Shown piece after piece: positions 1 to 9,700 of a stretch of 64,000 nt of DNA (position 1 is the first letter of the stretch; each line of letters begins with the position of its first letter). This DNA comes from Caulobacter hibisci (GTDB taxonomy: Bacteria > Pseudomonadota > Alphaproteobacteria > Caulobacterales > Caulobacteraceae): NCBI RefSeq assembly GCF_016135805.1, contig NZ_JADWOX010000013.1:85930-149929 (forward strand). The letters are read 5' to 3'. Position numbers and translations under genes: made by a program. The notes beneath the pieces were generated by a model. It saw only the letters and a program-made list of their open reading frames with translations, searched no databases and was not told where the DNA came from.

Positions 1-153
1 ACCACCGAGAAGATGGCCGCCGCCGCCGACATCGGCCTGAAGTTCTGGACCGGCGGCCTGCCCCAGGCCCCGGAAGCCGCGACGGCGGCGGTGGTGAAGC
101 ACTACCGGGCGAAGGTGCGGGCCAATCGTCGGAGATTGGGACGGGGCGGGTAG
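1..153 (+). CDS. C-terminal end of an unidentified protein (5' truncated)
   Basis: Frame 1 is open from the window edge and ends at TAG 151-153, giving 50 residues. The tail is Ala-rich, then strongly basic (ending near KVRANRRRLGRGG). Basic KANxRRL-like tails occur on some alphaproteobacterial phasin-like granule proteins, but that resemblance is weak and I do not assign a function. The start lies outside the window. Confidence 0.55.
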   Translation, partial: TTEKMAAAADIGLKFWTGGLPQAPEAATAAVVKHYRAKVRANRRRLGRGG

Positions 154-214
154 GGGGCGGGCAGCGGCCCGCGGCGCCATTTGACGTCGCCGAACGACGC
201 CCTACCTAAGAGTC

Positions 215-442
215 ATGGCCGTCTGGATCCAATACCTCGTCGCCTTCATCACGCTGCTGGTGCTGGCGCCATTGATCGCCTGGGTCGCCAGACGGTTCGG
301 CTCCAAGACAAAGGGCGGCTTGATGCTCGCCTCGGTCCTGCTCGGGTTTGGCGGCATGCTCGACCAACCGGCCAAGCATGCCATCGAAGCAGCCGAACCC
401 GTGAAAAGATCGCCGGAGAACGACGAACCGCCGCTCTCCTAG
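215..442 (+). CDS. Small membrane protein, hypothetical (75 aa)
   Basis: The 75-residue product has a strongly hydrophobic N-terminal helix (about residues 5-25), a short basic loop (RRFGSKTKGG) and a second hydrophobic stretch (about 35-47), followed by a charged, proline-containing tail. That topology suggests a small inner-membrane protein with one or two segments. No motif identifies a function. It is convergent with the DUF3857 gene, with only about 35 bp between the stops. The hydrophobic pattern supports a real gene, but length and isolation keep this moderate. Confidence 0.6.
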   Translation: MAVWIQYLVAFITLLVLAPLIAWVARRFGSKTKGGLMLASVLLGFGGMLDQPAKHAIEAAEPVKRSPENDEPPLS

Positions 443-476
443 CCGTGAACTATGATGATTGTACAGCCTCGGCGAC

Positions 477-2503
477 TCAGGTCTTCGGAGGAGACACACA
501 GGGCACGTCGCTGGCGGTCCAGTCGAAGTCGTAGGGCGCTGGGACCCTCGCTCCACTACCGACAACGTTCTTGCTCGCCGAGGGGCGGTAGTAGATCCAG
601 CCCATGCTGTTGTCGAACGCGGGGATCCTGTCGTTGTCGCGTTGAGCGGTGGCGGAATCGATCTCCGGCTGCTCGATGCGTGATCCGCGGATCATGCGAA
701 TTGCGCCCTCACGCAGTTCCCAGGCCCGATGATAGTTGCGACCGAAGATGCGCGTATCGTAGCTCGTCTCGGAAGACCATTGGGCCGGCCGGGTGGAGCT
801 CGGCAGTCGCACCGTGGTGACGTGGCAGACGTATTCCGGCTTGGTGTAGAACGGCACGTCCTTGTGATCCATTCTAACCCGTCGCTCTGGAGGGTTGAAC
901 CCGCCTCCGGGAAGCGCCAGGGACCTCTGGCCGGAGCCGTCATCCTCCCAATCCACGGCCGACGTGCCGCTGATCGTCAGGATGCTGGCGCCCGCCTTTT
1001 GATCATAGCGCCACTTGACGTCGTCGATGGTTTGCCAAGTGCCGCCAAGGGCGCGCTGACGGAAGAACTCGAGTAGCTGTCCTTCGCTCACCGCGGAAAA
1101 CTGCACCTGCTGTTCCAGGGCGGGCACGCCGCGGACGATTTCGGTGGAGACGATCCGCGCCGGCTTGTCGAAACCCGCGCGTGCATCGATCTCGAACAGA
1201 CTGATCTCATCGGGCGCCGCGGCCGGACGCCATTCCATTCGCTCCAGGTCGCCGCCCTGCGCGGTCACGGGCAGGACCCATCTGACCGGGAAGACGGGTT
1301 CCGAGCTGGGCGAAGCCACCGGCGGCAGGGTGCCGTCCAGCCAGTAGGCCTTGCCGTCGATACGCGCACGCACCAGCACGTGGTCGAACAACTGGGGGAT
1401 GGGCAGGCGCTGATCGAAGCCGTCGTCGACCCCGGCGGAGTTCACGAGAACAGCTTCGGCGTCGATGCCCAGCTCGCGCAAAAGCGCCAGCAGGAGCGTG
1501 GTCTTCCCCTTGCAGTCGCCATAGCGGCGCCGCCAAGTTTCATCGGCGGAGGCGGGAACCAGATTGCCGCCGTTGAGGCCCACATAGACGTACCGCACGT
1601 TCTGCTGAACCAATTTCAGCGCCGCACTGGCGCGATCAAGCTGGCTCGTATTGGCGGAGCGAAGACGGGCGGCTTCGAGCTTGAGAGAGGATTCGGGTTC
1701 GAGGGTCGATGCTTTCGCATACAGCGGCGCAAAATGGCGGGAGAGAGCCGGCCAGTCGTGGAAATCGCTGTATTCTACGGCGCGCTGCCACTGGTAGCGG
1801 AGCGGCGCATCATTCGGCGCGGTCTGCACCCGAGGATTATCGAACTGGAAATGGATCGCCCGCTCGGTGCTTTGCATGGCCGCGGTCATGTCCGCGGTCA
1901 TCTTCAAGTCGGGCTTGTGCCCTTCGTCCCAGCTCAATCCGAGGCGATATCGTCCGGGCGACGGGCTGGGTCCAAGCAGGAGCAGGCCGGATTCGTTGGT
2001 CCCTAGGGCCGGGCTGTGCTGGAACGTCGTCAGTTCGACCTCGAGTTCGTCGCCAACCCGAAGGTCAGGAACGCGGAGGACCGCCGTCAGCCTTCCGTCC
2101 AGCTTGGCCTGTTCGAGTTGGTCCTCGCGGCGCAGGATTTCGAAGGTGGCGCCCTTCAGAACGTCGGTGACTTGCTCGTCTCGAAAGACCTTGATGCCAT
2201 GGACAATCGGAGTGCCGGCCGACGGATCCCAGGCAATTGAGATATTGCCAAGCTGCAGGGCGCTGGATTGGAGAATCTTGATGCGATAGCCGATATACTG
2301 CGCCTCGCCTTGAGCGCTCAGATGAACTTCCGCGTCCTGGCGACGGAAGAACACCGACCCGGTGGCGTTCTCCGGCACGGGCATGGGCGAGGATGCGACC
2401 GCCCAGGCAGGGGCAGGGCCCGCCGGACCTCTTGTGGCTGTGCGAAGGCCGACGTGGCGGCGAACACGCAGGCCGAAACCAGCAACGAAACTTTCAAAAC
2501 CAT
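477..2503 (-). CDS. DUF3857 / transglutaminase-like exported protein, apparent 1-nt frameshift near the N-terminus
   Basis: The large frame encodes an N-terminal beta-rich DUF3857 domain followed by a transglutaminase-like core. The core shows the catalytic Cys in RYGDCKGKT (about residue 330 of the repaired protein), a His in LFDHVLV and an Asp in YWLDGT. In this frame the N-terminus upstream of PAPAWAVASS is nonsense-like. A different frame starts at ATG 2501-2503 behind a good ribosome site (GGCAGGGG) and encodes a clean signal peptide, MVLKVSLLVSACVFAATSAFA. Adding one G in the C/G run at about 2415-2427 joins the two into a 675-residue secreted protein. Proteins of this type are exported and probably act in the periplasm; the substrate is unknown. 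All catalytic residues are intact downstream of the break. Confidence 0.85.
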
Positions 2504-2784
2504 GAGTACCCCCTGCCGAACTCATGCGGCAGAAAAGCCAAGCTTTCAAGGCGCTTGCTTTCGCCCTGTCATCCATAGATTTCGCTGACTTCATCTTCCG
2601 TGAGGGAGAAGGGCCAAGTGTTCGTTCCCTAACCTTCGCGCACCTTCTCAGGTCAGGCTTGGCGCGGGCATTTCGCACCTGTCGTTCAGCAGGACGTCAC
2701 TTTGCCTGTCCGATGTCGGAAGTGTTCATGTCGTTGGAGATTTCCACCACAACGGCGGCAATGACGGTAAGCGTAAAGACGAAC

Positions 2785-3732
2785 TCACCCGCCTTCCGAC
2801 AGCCGCGCATAGGCCTCCCGCGCCCGCCCGGACCGCACGAACACCCGGGTGATCCGGCGGTCCACGCCCTGGATCAGCTCGGCGAAGTGGTCGCTGGCGG
2901 CTTCGATGTCGGCGGCGGTCAGGTGGTCCTGGAAGTCGAGGGTGACGCCCAGCAAGATCTCTTGAGGCCCCAGGTGCATGCTCAGCACCTCGGCGACGCT
3001 GTCGATGCGCGGGTCGCTCTCAAGAGCCTTGCGGACCTCGGCGACGATGCGGGGGGAGGCGGCCTCGCCGGTCAGCAGGCTGCGGGTCTCGTTGGCCAGG
3101 AAGGCGGCGACCACCACCAGCAGGACGCCGATCGCGACCGAGGCCGCGCCGTCGGCCCAGGCCAGGCCCAGCATGGCGCCGGCCACGCCCAGGGCGGCGA
3201 TGGCCAGGCCCGCCAGGGCCGCGCCGTCCTCCAGCAGCACCGCGAAGATCGACGGGTCCTTGCTGCGGCGGATGGCGGTGAAGAACGGCGCGTCGCCGCG
3301 CAGGGTCTTGAATTCCTTCAGCGCCACCAGGAACGAGCCGCCCTCGAACAGCGCCGCCAGGCCCAGGACCACGAAGTTGATCCACGGCCGGTCGATGGCC
3401 TCGGGCGCGCGGATCTTCAGGATCCCCTCGTAGATCGAGAAGGCCCCGCCCAGGGCGAAGATCATCAGCGCCACCACGAACGACCAGAAATAGACCTCCA
3501 TGCCGTAGCCGAACGGATGGGTGACGCTGGGCTTCTTGCGGGCGCGGGCCAAGCCCAGCAGCAGCAGGCCCTGGTTGCCGGTGTCGACGCTGGAGTGGAT
3601 GGCCTCGGTCAGCATGGCCGACGAGCCGGTCAGGGCGAAGGCCACGAACTTGGTGGCGGCGATGGCCAGGTTGCCCGCCAGGGCCGCGTAGACGACGATG
3701 TGGGCGCTGTTTCTGTTCGCGGTCGAGGCCAT
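2785..3732 (-). CDS. Cation diffusion facilitator family transporter
   Basis: The 315-residue protein has the CDF layout. About five to six hydrophobic segments carry an HSSVDTGNQ motif in the second segment (histidine and aspartate are typical metal ligands), and an HPFGYGMEVYFWSF motif is characteristic of the family. A soluble C-terminal domain (from about residue 215) resembles the metal-binding ferredoxin-like domain of CDF proteins. Family members export divalent cations such as zinc, cobalt, iron or manganese in exchange for protons across the inner membrane. The specific metal cannot be read from the sequence. It stands alone and is divergent from the DUF808 gene. Confidence 0.9.
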   Translation of the reverse strand: MASTANRNSAHIVVYAALAGNLAIAATKFVAFALTGSSAMLTEAIHSSVDTGNQGLLLLGLARARKKPSVTHPFGYGMEVYFWSFVVALMIFALGGAFSIYEGILKIRAPEAIDRPWINFVVLGLAALFEGGSFLVALKEFKTLRGDAPFFTAIRRSKDPSIFAVLLEDGAALAGLAIAALGVAGAMLGLAWADGAASVAIGVLLVVVAAFLANETRSLLTGEAASPRIVAEVRKALESDPRIDSVAEVLSMHLGPQEILLGVTLDFQDHLTAADIEAASDHFAELIQGVDRRITRVFVRSGRAREAYARLSEGG

Positions 3733-3870
3733 GGCGGCGCAACGCGGGCTCGGCCACGGGCGTTCCTCCGGCGATCGCGGCCCTCACCCTTTACCCGCGC
3801 GCGGCGAGCCCTTACGCAGGGCGCTCTTCCACGGCCGCGCGGGGCGGCCGAATCCACGCAAGGTCTCTCC

Positions 3871-4806
3871 ATGCCCTCGGGTCTCGTCGCGCTCCTGGAT
3901 GACGTCGCCGGCATCGCCAAGATCGCCGCCGCCTCGGTCGACGACATCGGGGCCGCCGCCGGCAAGGCGGGGACCAAGGCCGTCGGCGTGGTGGTCGACG
4001 ACACCGCCGTGACCCCCGGCTACGCCATGGGCTTCACGCCCGACCGCGAGCTGCCGATCGTGGCCAAGATCGCCGTCGGCTCGCTGCGCAACAAGCTGCT
4101 GTTCCTGCTGCCCGGCGCCCTGCTGCTCAGCGCCTTCGCGCCGTGGGCGGTGACGCCGATCCTGATGCTGGGCGGCTCGTACCTGGCCTTCGAGGCGGCC
4201 GAGAAGATCATCGAGATCTTCGTCCATCACGACGAGGCGGTCGAGACCGAGGACCTGGCCCTCAGCGGCCCCGAACTGGAAAAGCAGAAGATCGCCGGCG
4301 CCATCCGCACCGACCTGATCCTGTCGGGCGAGATCATGGCCATCGCCCTGGCCGACGTCGCCGACCGTCCCTTGCCGATCCAGGCCGCCGCCCTGGCGGT
4401 GGTCGGGGTGGTCATCACCGTGCTGGTTTACGGCGTGGTCGGTCTGATCGTGAAGATGGACGACATCGGCCTGCACATGGCCAAGGGCAAGACCGCGGCG
4501 ACGCGCGGCTTTGGTCGCGGCCTGGTCAAGGGCATGCCGGTGGTGATGGACAGCCTGGCCTATATCGGCACCGCGGCCATGCTGTGGGTCGGCGGCGGCA
4601 TCATCGTCCACGGCCTGCACGAGTTCCACTTCACGCCGATCCCGGCCTGGGTCGAGGGCTTCTCGCACTGGGCCGGCCAGGTTCCGGGCGTCGGCGCGGT
4701 CACCGGCTGGCTGGCCATGGCCCTGGGCTCGGCTGTGGTCGGCATGGTGGTCGGCGGGGCGATCGCCGCCGTGCTGCACTTCATTCCGCGCAAGAAGGCG
4801 CATTAG
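3871..4806 (+). CDS. DUF808 family inner-membrane protein
   Basis: The 311-residue product opens with MPSGLVALLDDVAGIAKIAA and continues with the conserved DDIGAAAGKAGTKAVGVVVDD segment, which marks the DUF808 (YedI-like) family. Several hydrophobic helices follow (around 80-110, 170-200, 235-260 and 280-305). An upstream extension of the same frame exists but runs antisense to the transporter gene and looks non-coding, so ATG 3871 is chosen. The function of the family is unknown. The next gene begins four bases after the stop, suggesting co-transcription. Confidence 0.85.
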   Translation: MPSGLVALLDDVAGIAKIAAASVDDIGAAAGKAGTKAVGVVVDDTAVTPGYAMGFTPDRELPIVAKIAVGSLRNKLLFLLPGALLLSAFAPWAVTPILMLGGSYLAFEAAEKIIEIFVHHDEAVETEDLALSGPELEKQKIAGAIRTDLILSGEIMAIALADVADRPLPIQAAALAVVGVVITVLVYGVVGLIVKMDDIGLHMAKGKTAATRGFGRGLVKGMPVVMDSLAYIGTAAMLWVGGGIIVHGLHEFHFTPIPAWVEGFSHWAGQVPGVGAVTGWLAMALGSAVVGMVVGGAIAAVLHFIPRKKAH

Positions 4807-4810
4807 ACGC

Positions 4811-6211
4811 GTGGCCGAGGCGGAGCCCCAGCCCCCCCAGGCCAAGGTAAAGGCCAAGGCCGTCAAGAAGGCCGCGCCGCGCCGGTCGGTTAATGCGGCC
4901 AACCTGGCCTATCTGGGGCCGGAGGCGCTGTCGGAACTGCTGATGGAGGTCGCCGAGGGCCATCCGGCCATCAAGCGCCGCCTGAAGCTGGCCCTGCTGG
5001 GCGAGGTCGGGGCCGCCGACCTGGCCGCCGAGATCGACAAGCGCATCGACGCCATCGCCGACAGCCGCGCCCGCATCAACTGGCGCAAGTTCAAGGAGTT
5101 CGTCCGCGACCTCGACGCCCACCGCGCCTCGGCGGCCGGGCGTCTGGGCGAGCTCGATCCCAACCTCGCCGTGCCGGTACTGGTGCGGCTGGTGCGGGTG
5201 TCCGAAGACCTGGAAGGCCGGATCAAGGATCCCAAGGGCGAACTGCTGGCCGTGTTCGACCAGGCCGTGGCCGATGTGGCCCGCCTGTCGCCCAAGGCCC
5301 TGACGCTGGACAGCCGCTCGCTGGCCGACGCCCTGCTGGCGTTCGTCACCGACGCCTCGACCAAGCTGTCGGTCGATCTGCTGCGCGCGGCCGCGCCCGC
5401 CCTGGCCGGCGACGCCGTGGCCGTGCTGCGCGGCCAAGTGCGCGAGCGCCTGGCCGTCCAGCGTCGGCCCGATCCGCGCCTGCGCGCCGCCGCCCAGGTG
5501 CTGGCCGACCTGGAAGGCGACGTCGAGGGCTTCGCGGCCCTGTTCACCGCCAGCCAGCAGGTGCTGCCGCCGATCGGCGCCCAGATCGCCCGCCGCTACC
5601 TGGCCGTCGGCCGCACCGCCGAGGCCCTGGCGGCTCTGGACCAGTCCACGCCGGGTCCCGCCGACCGGGCCGATCCCGGCGCGCTCGCCTGGGACGAGGC
5701 CCGCATCGCCGCCCTGGAAGCGGCCGGTGAGCCGCTGGAGGCCCAGGCCGTGCGCTGGGCCAGCTTCAAGGCCACCCTGTCGGTCGAGATGCTGCGGGCC
5801 TTCCTCAAGGGCCTGCCCGACTTCGAGGACGTCGAGGCCGAGGACCAGGCCCTCGACTACGCCCAGACCTATCCCGACCCGCACAAGGCCCTGGCCTTCC
5901 TGACCGCCTGGCCCTCGGCGGCCGGCGCGGCAAAGCTGGTCATGGAGCGCGGCCCGGCGCTGCGCGGCGACCGCGAGGTGGTGCTGGAGCCGGCCGCGCG
6001 GCTGCTGGAGCACCGCTATCCGCTGGCCGCCACCGTGCTGCTGCGGGCCATGGTCGACGACGTGGTGCGCTACGGCCGCGCCGACCGCTATGCCGACGCC
6101 GCCCGCTGGCTGCTGGAGGCGGAGTCGCTGGTCCCCGGCCTGCCGGACGACGCGGCGATCGACGACCACGTGACCTGGGCCAGGCGCGTGGCGGGCTATC
6201 GGCGGCTTTAG
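4811..6211 (+). CDS. DUF6880 family protein (alpha-helical, cytoplasmic)
   Basis: The GTG start at 4811 lies four bases after the DUF808 stop, with AAGAAGG just upstream acting as a ribosome site. The 466-residue protein begins with a basic, Ala/Lys-rich leader and then consists almost entirely of amphipathic helices. The sequence style (LAYLGPEALSELLMEVAEG, IKRRLKLALLGEVG, INWRKFKEFVRDLD) fits the DUF6880 family, which is common in Alphaproteobacteria and has no established function. No signal peptide or membrane segment is evident. It is probably co-transcribed with the preceding DUF808 gene. Confidence 0.8.
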   Translation: MAEAEPQPPQAKVKAKAVKKAAPRRSVNAANLAYLGPEALSELLMEVAEGHPAIKRRLKLALLGEVGAADLAAEIDKRIDAIADSRARINWRKFKEFVRDLDAHRASAAGRLGELDPNLAVPVLVRLVRVSEDLEGRIKDPKGELLAVFDQAVADVARLSPKALTLDSRSLADALLAFVTDASTKLSVDLLRAAAPALAGDAVAVLRGQVRERLAVQRRPDPRLRAAAQVLADLEGDVEGFAALFTASQQVLPPIGAQIARRYLAVGRTAEALAALDQSTPGPADRADPGALAWDEARIAALEAAGEPLEAQAVRWASFKATLSVEMLRAFLKGLPDFEDVEAEDQALDYAQTYPDPHKALAFLTAWPSAAGAAKLVMERGPALRGDREVVLEPAARLLEHRYPLAATVLLRAMVDDVVRYGRADRYADAARWLLEAESLVPGLPDDAAIDDHVTWARRVAGYRRL

Positions 6212-6331
6212 CGCCAGCCTGCGACATTGCGCCACGCCTGGGCGGCGAGCGTTCAAACCCCAGCATAATCAGCCATTAAACGTCCAAGGCGCAGGAGTGA
6301 CGGCTGTCCCGCAAGCCGCCGCGATGCTCCA

Positions 6332-8290
6332 TTGCCCTGGTTCCGACCCGTCCCGCCGACACCCGAACTGCTGAAGGCGCAGGTGCGCGCCTTCTCGCGG
6401 CAGGTGCCGATGATGTACGCGCTGGTGCTGGTCAACACGATCGCCCTGTCGGCGACACACCTGGACAACTCGCCACCGCTGCTGACCCTCGGTTTCCCCG
6501 GCCTGCTGGGCGTGATCAGCCTGGTGCGGCTGGTTACCTGGTGGCGGGCGCGCGGCACGACCATCGACCAGGCCGGCGCCAAGCGGATGCTGCGCCAGAC
6601 CCTGGTGTTCGCCGGCGTCCTGGGCCTGGGCTTCACGCTCTGGGCGTTCAGCCTGTTTCCGTATGGCGACGCCTTCACCAAGGCGCACGTGGTCTTCTAC
6701 ATGGCCATCACGGCCATCGGCTGCGTGTTCTGCCTGATGCACATGCGGGCCGCCGCCTTCCTGCTGACCGCCATCGTCGTCGGGCCCATCGCCGTCTTCT
6801 TGCTGGCCAGCGGCAATCCGGTGCTGACGGCGATCGGTTTCAACATGGCCCTGGTGGCGATCGCCATGCTGGTGATCCTGCTGATCTCCTACCGCGACTT
6901 CTCCAACCTGGTGGAATCGCAGCGTGGGCTGGAGGAGCGCCAGGCCGAGATCCAGAGCCTCAGCGACGACTATCTGCGGATGGCCAACCTGGACGGCCTG
7001 ACCGGCCTGCCCAACCGCCGCCAGTTCTTCTCGCGCCTGCAAAGGGTGACCGACCAGGCCGCCGCCGAGGGCCGCCGCTTCGCCGTCGGGGTGATCGATC
7101 TGGACGGCTTCAAGCCGGTCAACGACGCCTATGGTCACGCGGTCGGCGACCGCGTGCTGGTCGAGGCCGGCGAGCGCCTGGGCCGCAACCATGGCCAGCC
7201 GCTGTTCGTGGCCCGCTTGGGCGGCGACGAATACGGCCTGATCATCGAGGCCGACCTCGCCCCCGAAGCGCTCCAGCGCCTGGGCGCGGACCTCTGCGCG
7301 GCCCTGCGCGAGCCCTACTGCTTCCCGGGCGTCACGGCCCAGGTCTCCGGCTCGGTCGGCTTCGCCGTCTATCCGCAGGCCGCGACCGCGCCGAACTTGC
7401 TCTACGAGCGCGCCGACTACGCCCTCTATCACGCCAAGCAGAACATCCGCGGCGCGGCGGTGGTGTTCTCGGCCGACCACGAGACGGCGATCAAGACCGC
7501 CGGCCTGATCGAGCAGGCCCTGCGCCACGCCGACATGGACACCGAGTTCCGCCTGGCCTTCCAGCCCCTGGTCGATATCCGCAGCGAGCGCACCGTCGGT
7601 TTCGAGGCCCTGGCCCGCTGGACCAGCCCGACTCTGGGCGTCGTCTCGCCGGGCGACTTCGTGCCGGTGGCCGAGCGCTCGGGTCTGATCGCCCGCATGT
7701 CGCCGGTGCTGCTGTCCTGGGCGCTGGACGCCGCCAAAACCTGGCCCGAAGACCAGCGGCTGTCGTTCAACCTGTCGGTCCGCGACATCGCCTCGCCCGA
7801 GCAGATCGCCCGCATCATCGAGATCATCGAGTTGAGCGGCGTCGATCCGGGCCGCATCGACCTGGAGGTCACCGAGACCGCCGTCATGCGCGACTTCGAC
7901 CAGGCAGCCCGCTCGCTGGCGGCGCTGAAGGCCCTGGGCGTGCGCATCGCGCTCGACGACTTCGGGGCCGGCTATTCCAGCCTCAGCTACGTGCACCGCC
8001 TGCCGATCGACAAGCTGAAGATCGACGGCAGCTTCATGCGCGGCCTGGGGGCGGCCGACAAGCGCCGGGCCATCGTCAAGACCATCCTCGACCTCTGCCG
8101 CAATCTCGGCCTCGACTGCGTGGTCGAAGGCGTCGAGGAGCCCGAGCAGCTGGTGCTGCTGCGCCCGCTGGGGTGCCGGGTGGTGCAGGGCTTCCTGTTC
8201 GCGCGGCCGATGCCGGGCGAGGCGGTGGCCGGCTATCTGGCGGCCGAGCGGGGCGAGGCGGACGCGGTGGAACTGCGGTCGGCGGGGTAG
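6332..8290 (+). CDS. Membrane GGDEF-EAL protein (cyclic di-GMP turnover)
   Basis: The product is 652 residues. Residues 1-190 hold about five to six hydrophobic segments, a short helical linker follows, then a GGDEF domain with an intact LGGDEY active loop and an EAL domain. The EAL domain keeps the signature FEALAR, the metal and catalytic ligands in FNLSV, EVTET and DDFGAGYSS, the lysine in KLKIDGSF, VVEGVEE and QGFLFARP. Both catalytic halves therefore look competent, giving diguanylate cyclase and/or phosphodiesterase activity. The allosteric RxxD inhibitory site before the GGDEY loop is not recognisable. The start is an inferred TTG at 6332; an ATG at 6410 would remove the first 26 residues but leave the membrane domain. 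Confidence 0.9.
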   Translation: MPWFRPVPPTPELLKAQVRAFSRQVPMMYALVLVNTIALSATHLDNSPPLLTLGFPGLLGVISLVRLVTWWRARGTTIDQAGAKRMLRQTLVFAGVLGLGFTLWAFSLFPYGDAFTKAHVVFYMAITAIGCVFCLMHMRAAAFLLTAIVVGPIAVFLLASGNPVLTAIGFNMALVAIAMLVILLISYRDFSNLVESQRGLEERQAEIQSLSDDYLRMANLDGLTGLPNRRQFFSRLQRVTDQAAAEGRRFAVGVIDLDGFKPVNDAYGHAVGDRVLVEAGERLGRNHGQPLFVARLGGDEYGLIIEADLAPEALQRLGADLCAALREPYCFPGVTAQVSGSVGFAVYPQAATAPNLLYERADYALYHAKQNIRGAAVVFSADHETAIKTAGLIEQALRHADMDTEFRLAFQPLVDIRSERTVGFEALARWTSPTLGVVSPGDFVPVAERSGLIARMSPVLLSWALDAAKTWPEDQRLSFNLSVRDIASPEQIARIIEIIELSGVDPGRIDLEVTETAVMRDFDQAARSLAALKALGVRIALDDFGAGYSSLSYVHRLPIDKLKIDGSFMRGLGAADKRRAIVKTILDLCRNLGLDCVVEGVEEPEQLVLLRPLGCRVVQGFLFARPMPGEAVAGYLAAERGEADAVELRSAG

Positions 8291-8306
8291 GGGCTAGCCG
8301 ATCGAT

Positions 8307-8831
8307 CTAGTCGCCGAAATGTGTGGTGAGGCGCTTTAGCACCTCGATCGCTGCACTCTGCCGTTCGCGAAGATGGTCTGAAGCCGCCGCCTTTATTTCC
8401 GCACGGCGCAGCAGTTCGCGCAAAAGGGCCCGTCCTTGAATGTCCTTGGTTAGCGCGTTGCGGAGGTCGTCGTGCAGATGCGCGATCTCATCCTTGAGTT
8501 GTCGCATACGTTCGTGCAGTTCGGCGGCGTCGTAGGCGACTTCAATCGCGGCCAGCCTCTTCGCGCTGAGCGTCTGTCGCGTATCGCTCCAGGCGTCATG
8601 GAAGATGGCGTGGCGGTCGTAAATCTCGACTTCGATTCCCTCCTCCGAGTCCGAGAACCCTTCAAGGGCGGAGGCATCGAAATCGACGTCTTCGAAGACA
8701 AGCGACCATACCGGTCTGGCGTCCGGGTCTTGCGTGAATTCTAGCGGGTGAAATCTGATCTCGGCCTGTCCATGAGCGAAGGCGCAGCGTGAATAGAAGC
8801 CGCAGAACTTGATCTTCGGGGTAGGCGGCAT
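8307..8831 (-). CDS. Hypothetical cytoplasmic protein (174 aa)
   Basis: I do not recognise this protein. From ATG 8829-8831 (MPPTPKIKFCGFYSRC) it begins with a short Cys-containing beta-like segment, continues with an acidic middle (FEDVDFDASALEGFSDSEEG) and ends with long charged helices likely to form a coiled coil (ERMRQLKDEIAHLHDDLRNAL). A start 29 codons upstream is possible but the added residues look non-coding. It is convergent with the GGDEF-EAL gene, 16 bp away. No partner or pathway is suggested by context. Confidence 0.6.
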   Translation of the reverse strand: MPPTPKIKFCGFYSRCAFAHGQAEIRFHPLEFTQDPDARPVWSLVFEDVDFDASALEGFSDSEEGIEVEIYDRHAIFHDAWSDTRQTLSAKRLAAIEVAYDAAELHERMRQLKDEIAHLHDDLRNALTKDIQGRALLRELLRRAEIKAAASDHLRERQSAAIEVLKRLTTHFGD

Positions 8832-9041
8832 TTGGTTTCTCGAACGCAGAACAATGAAACTTGAGCACGGCGTGAAGCCTGTGTCAGCATGTCGATCATG
8901 GGAACTCAACTGCCCCAATTTGCCGCGCGGCCGTCATAGGCTCTCGTAACGCCGGTCCTCGAATTTCTCCCCATACGATCAAACAAGTAGCGCTGTGCGC
9001 GAAGCTGTGATTGCATCGTTAAAAATAAGGGGAGAGAAACA

Positions 9042-9164
9042 ATGGAACTGGTCCAATGGCCGGCGCTGATTGCGTTGGCGGTCGGCGCGGTGGTGTGGGG
9101 CGGCGTGATTCTGGCCAGGAATTGGCGGGAAGTCCCGGCCACGGCCGAGGAAGATCTCGACTAG
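9042..9164 (+). CDS. Small single-span membrane protein (40 aa)
   Basis: A 40-codon gene starts at ATG 9042 with a strong, well-placed ribosome site (AAGGGGAG, seven bases upstream) and ends at TAG 9162-9164. After MELVQW comes a hydrophobic helix (PALIALAVGAVVWGGVILA), a positively charged boundary (RNWRE) and an acidic tail. This is the usual architecture of bacterial micro-proteins anchored in the inner membrane with the C-terminus inside. The function is unknown. The ribosome site and clean topology are the evidence that it is translated. Confidence 0.55.
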   Translation: MELVQWPALIALAVGAVVWGGVILARNWREVPATAEEDLD

Positions 9165-9330
9165 TCTTTCAAGCTTTCATGGATCGATAGACAAAGCCGC
9201 CTGACGCCGGCGGCCTGATCTCGCGCCGGTCTATTCCCGCGCCGCTGGCGCTTGTGGCGGTCGCGGCGCCGCGCGATATCGCCCATGGGCAGGCTTGGCG
9301 CCCGCTGACGGCCTCGACTAGTTTGCCGCC

Positions 9331-9693
9331 ATGACAACCCCGCTTGCCGCCCTGAAGCCCATCGTCCTGACCAATGACGCCGGCGTCGAGTTCCTGCGAC
9401 GCCACCCGGCGACGCGCGAGGTGGTGACGGATCCCTCGGCGAGCGGCCTGGTGCGGGCGGCGCTGCATTTCGTCGACGCCATGGAGCCGCCGCCGGAAGA
9501 GCAATGGGCCATGCCCAACGCCGATGTTCCCGAGGACCGGGATCATGACCTGAGCTTCGGCAACACCGGCCACGCGCCGCCCTACGGGTTCTGGATCACC
9601 CATCCCGACATCCTGGCCTGGGCGACCGACTTCGTCGAGGACGACGCCGCCGACTGGCAGGTCAGGATCTGGCTGAAGAAGGATTCGACCTGA
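9331..9693 (+). CDS. Hypothetical protein (120 aa)
   Basis: The 120-residue acidic protein has no signal peptide or membrane segment. Trp- and Pro-rich patches (EEQWAMPN, APPYGFWITHPDILAWATDF) and the C-terminal DWQVRIWLKKD suggest a compact globular fold, but I do not recognise a family. The start ATG at 9331 follows a weak purine-rich stretch. It ends eight bases before the tRNA-Leu gene on the opposite strand. Codon use matches the surrounding core genes. Confidence 0.65.
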   Translation: MTTPLAALKPIVLTNDAGVEFLRRHPATREVVTDPSASGLVRAALHFVDAMEPPPEEQWAMPNADVPEDRDHDLSFGNTGHAPPYGFWITHPDILAWATDFVEDDAADWQVRIWLKKDST

Positions 9694-9700
9694 GGTCGGA

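Noticed and set aside
2697..2810. A 37-codon frame (MRGCRKAGEF... with a short hydrophobic run) on the minus strand, overlapping the end of the CDF transporter gene
   Set aside because: No ribosome site, overlap with a conserved gene end, and a weak hydrophobic stretch; not enough support for a gene.
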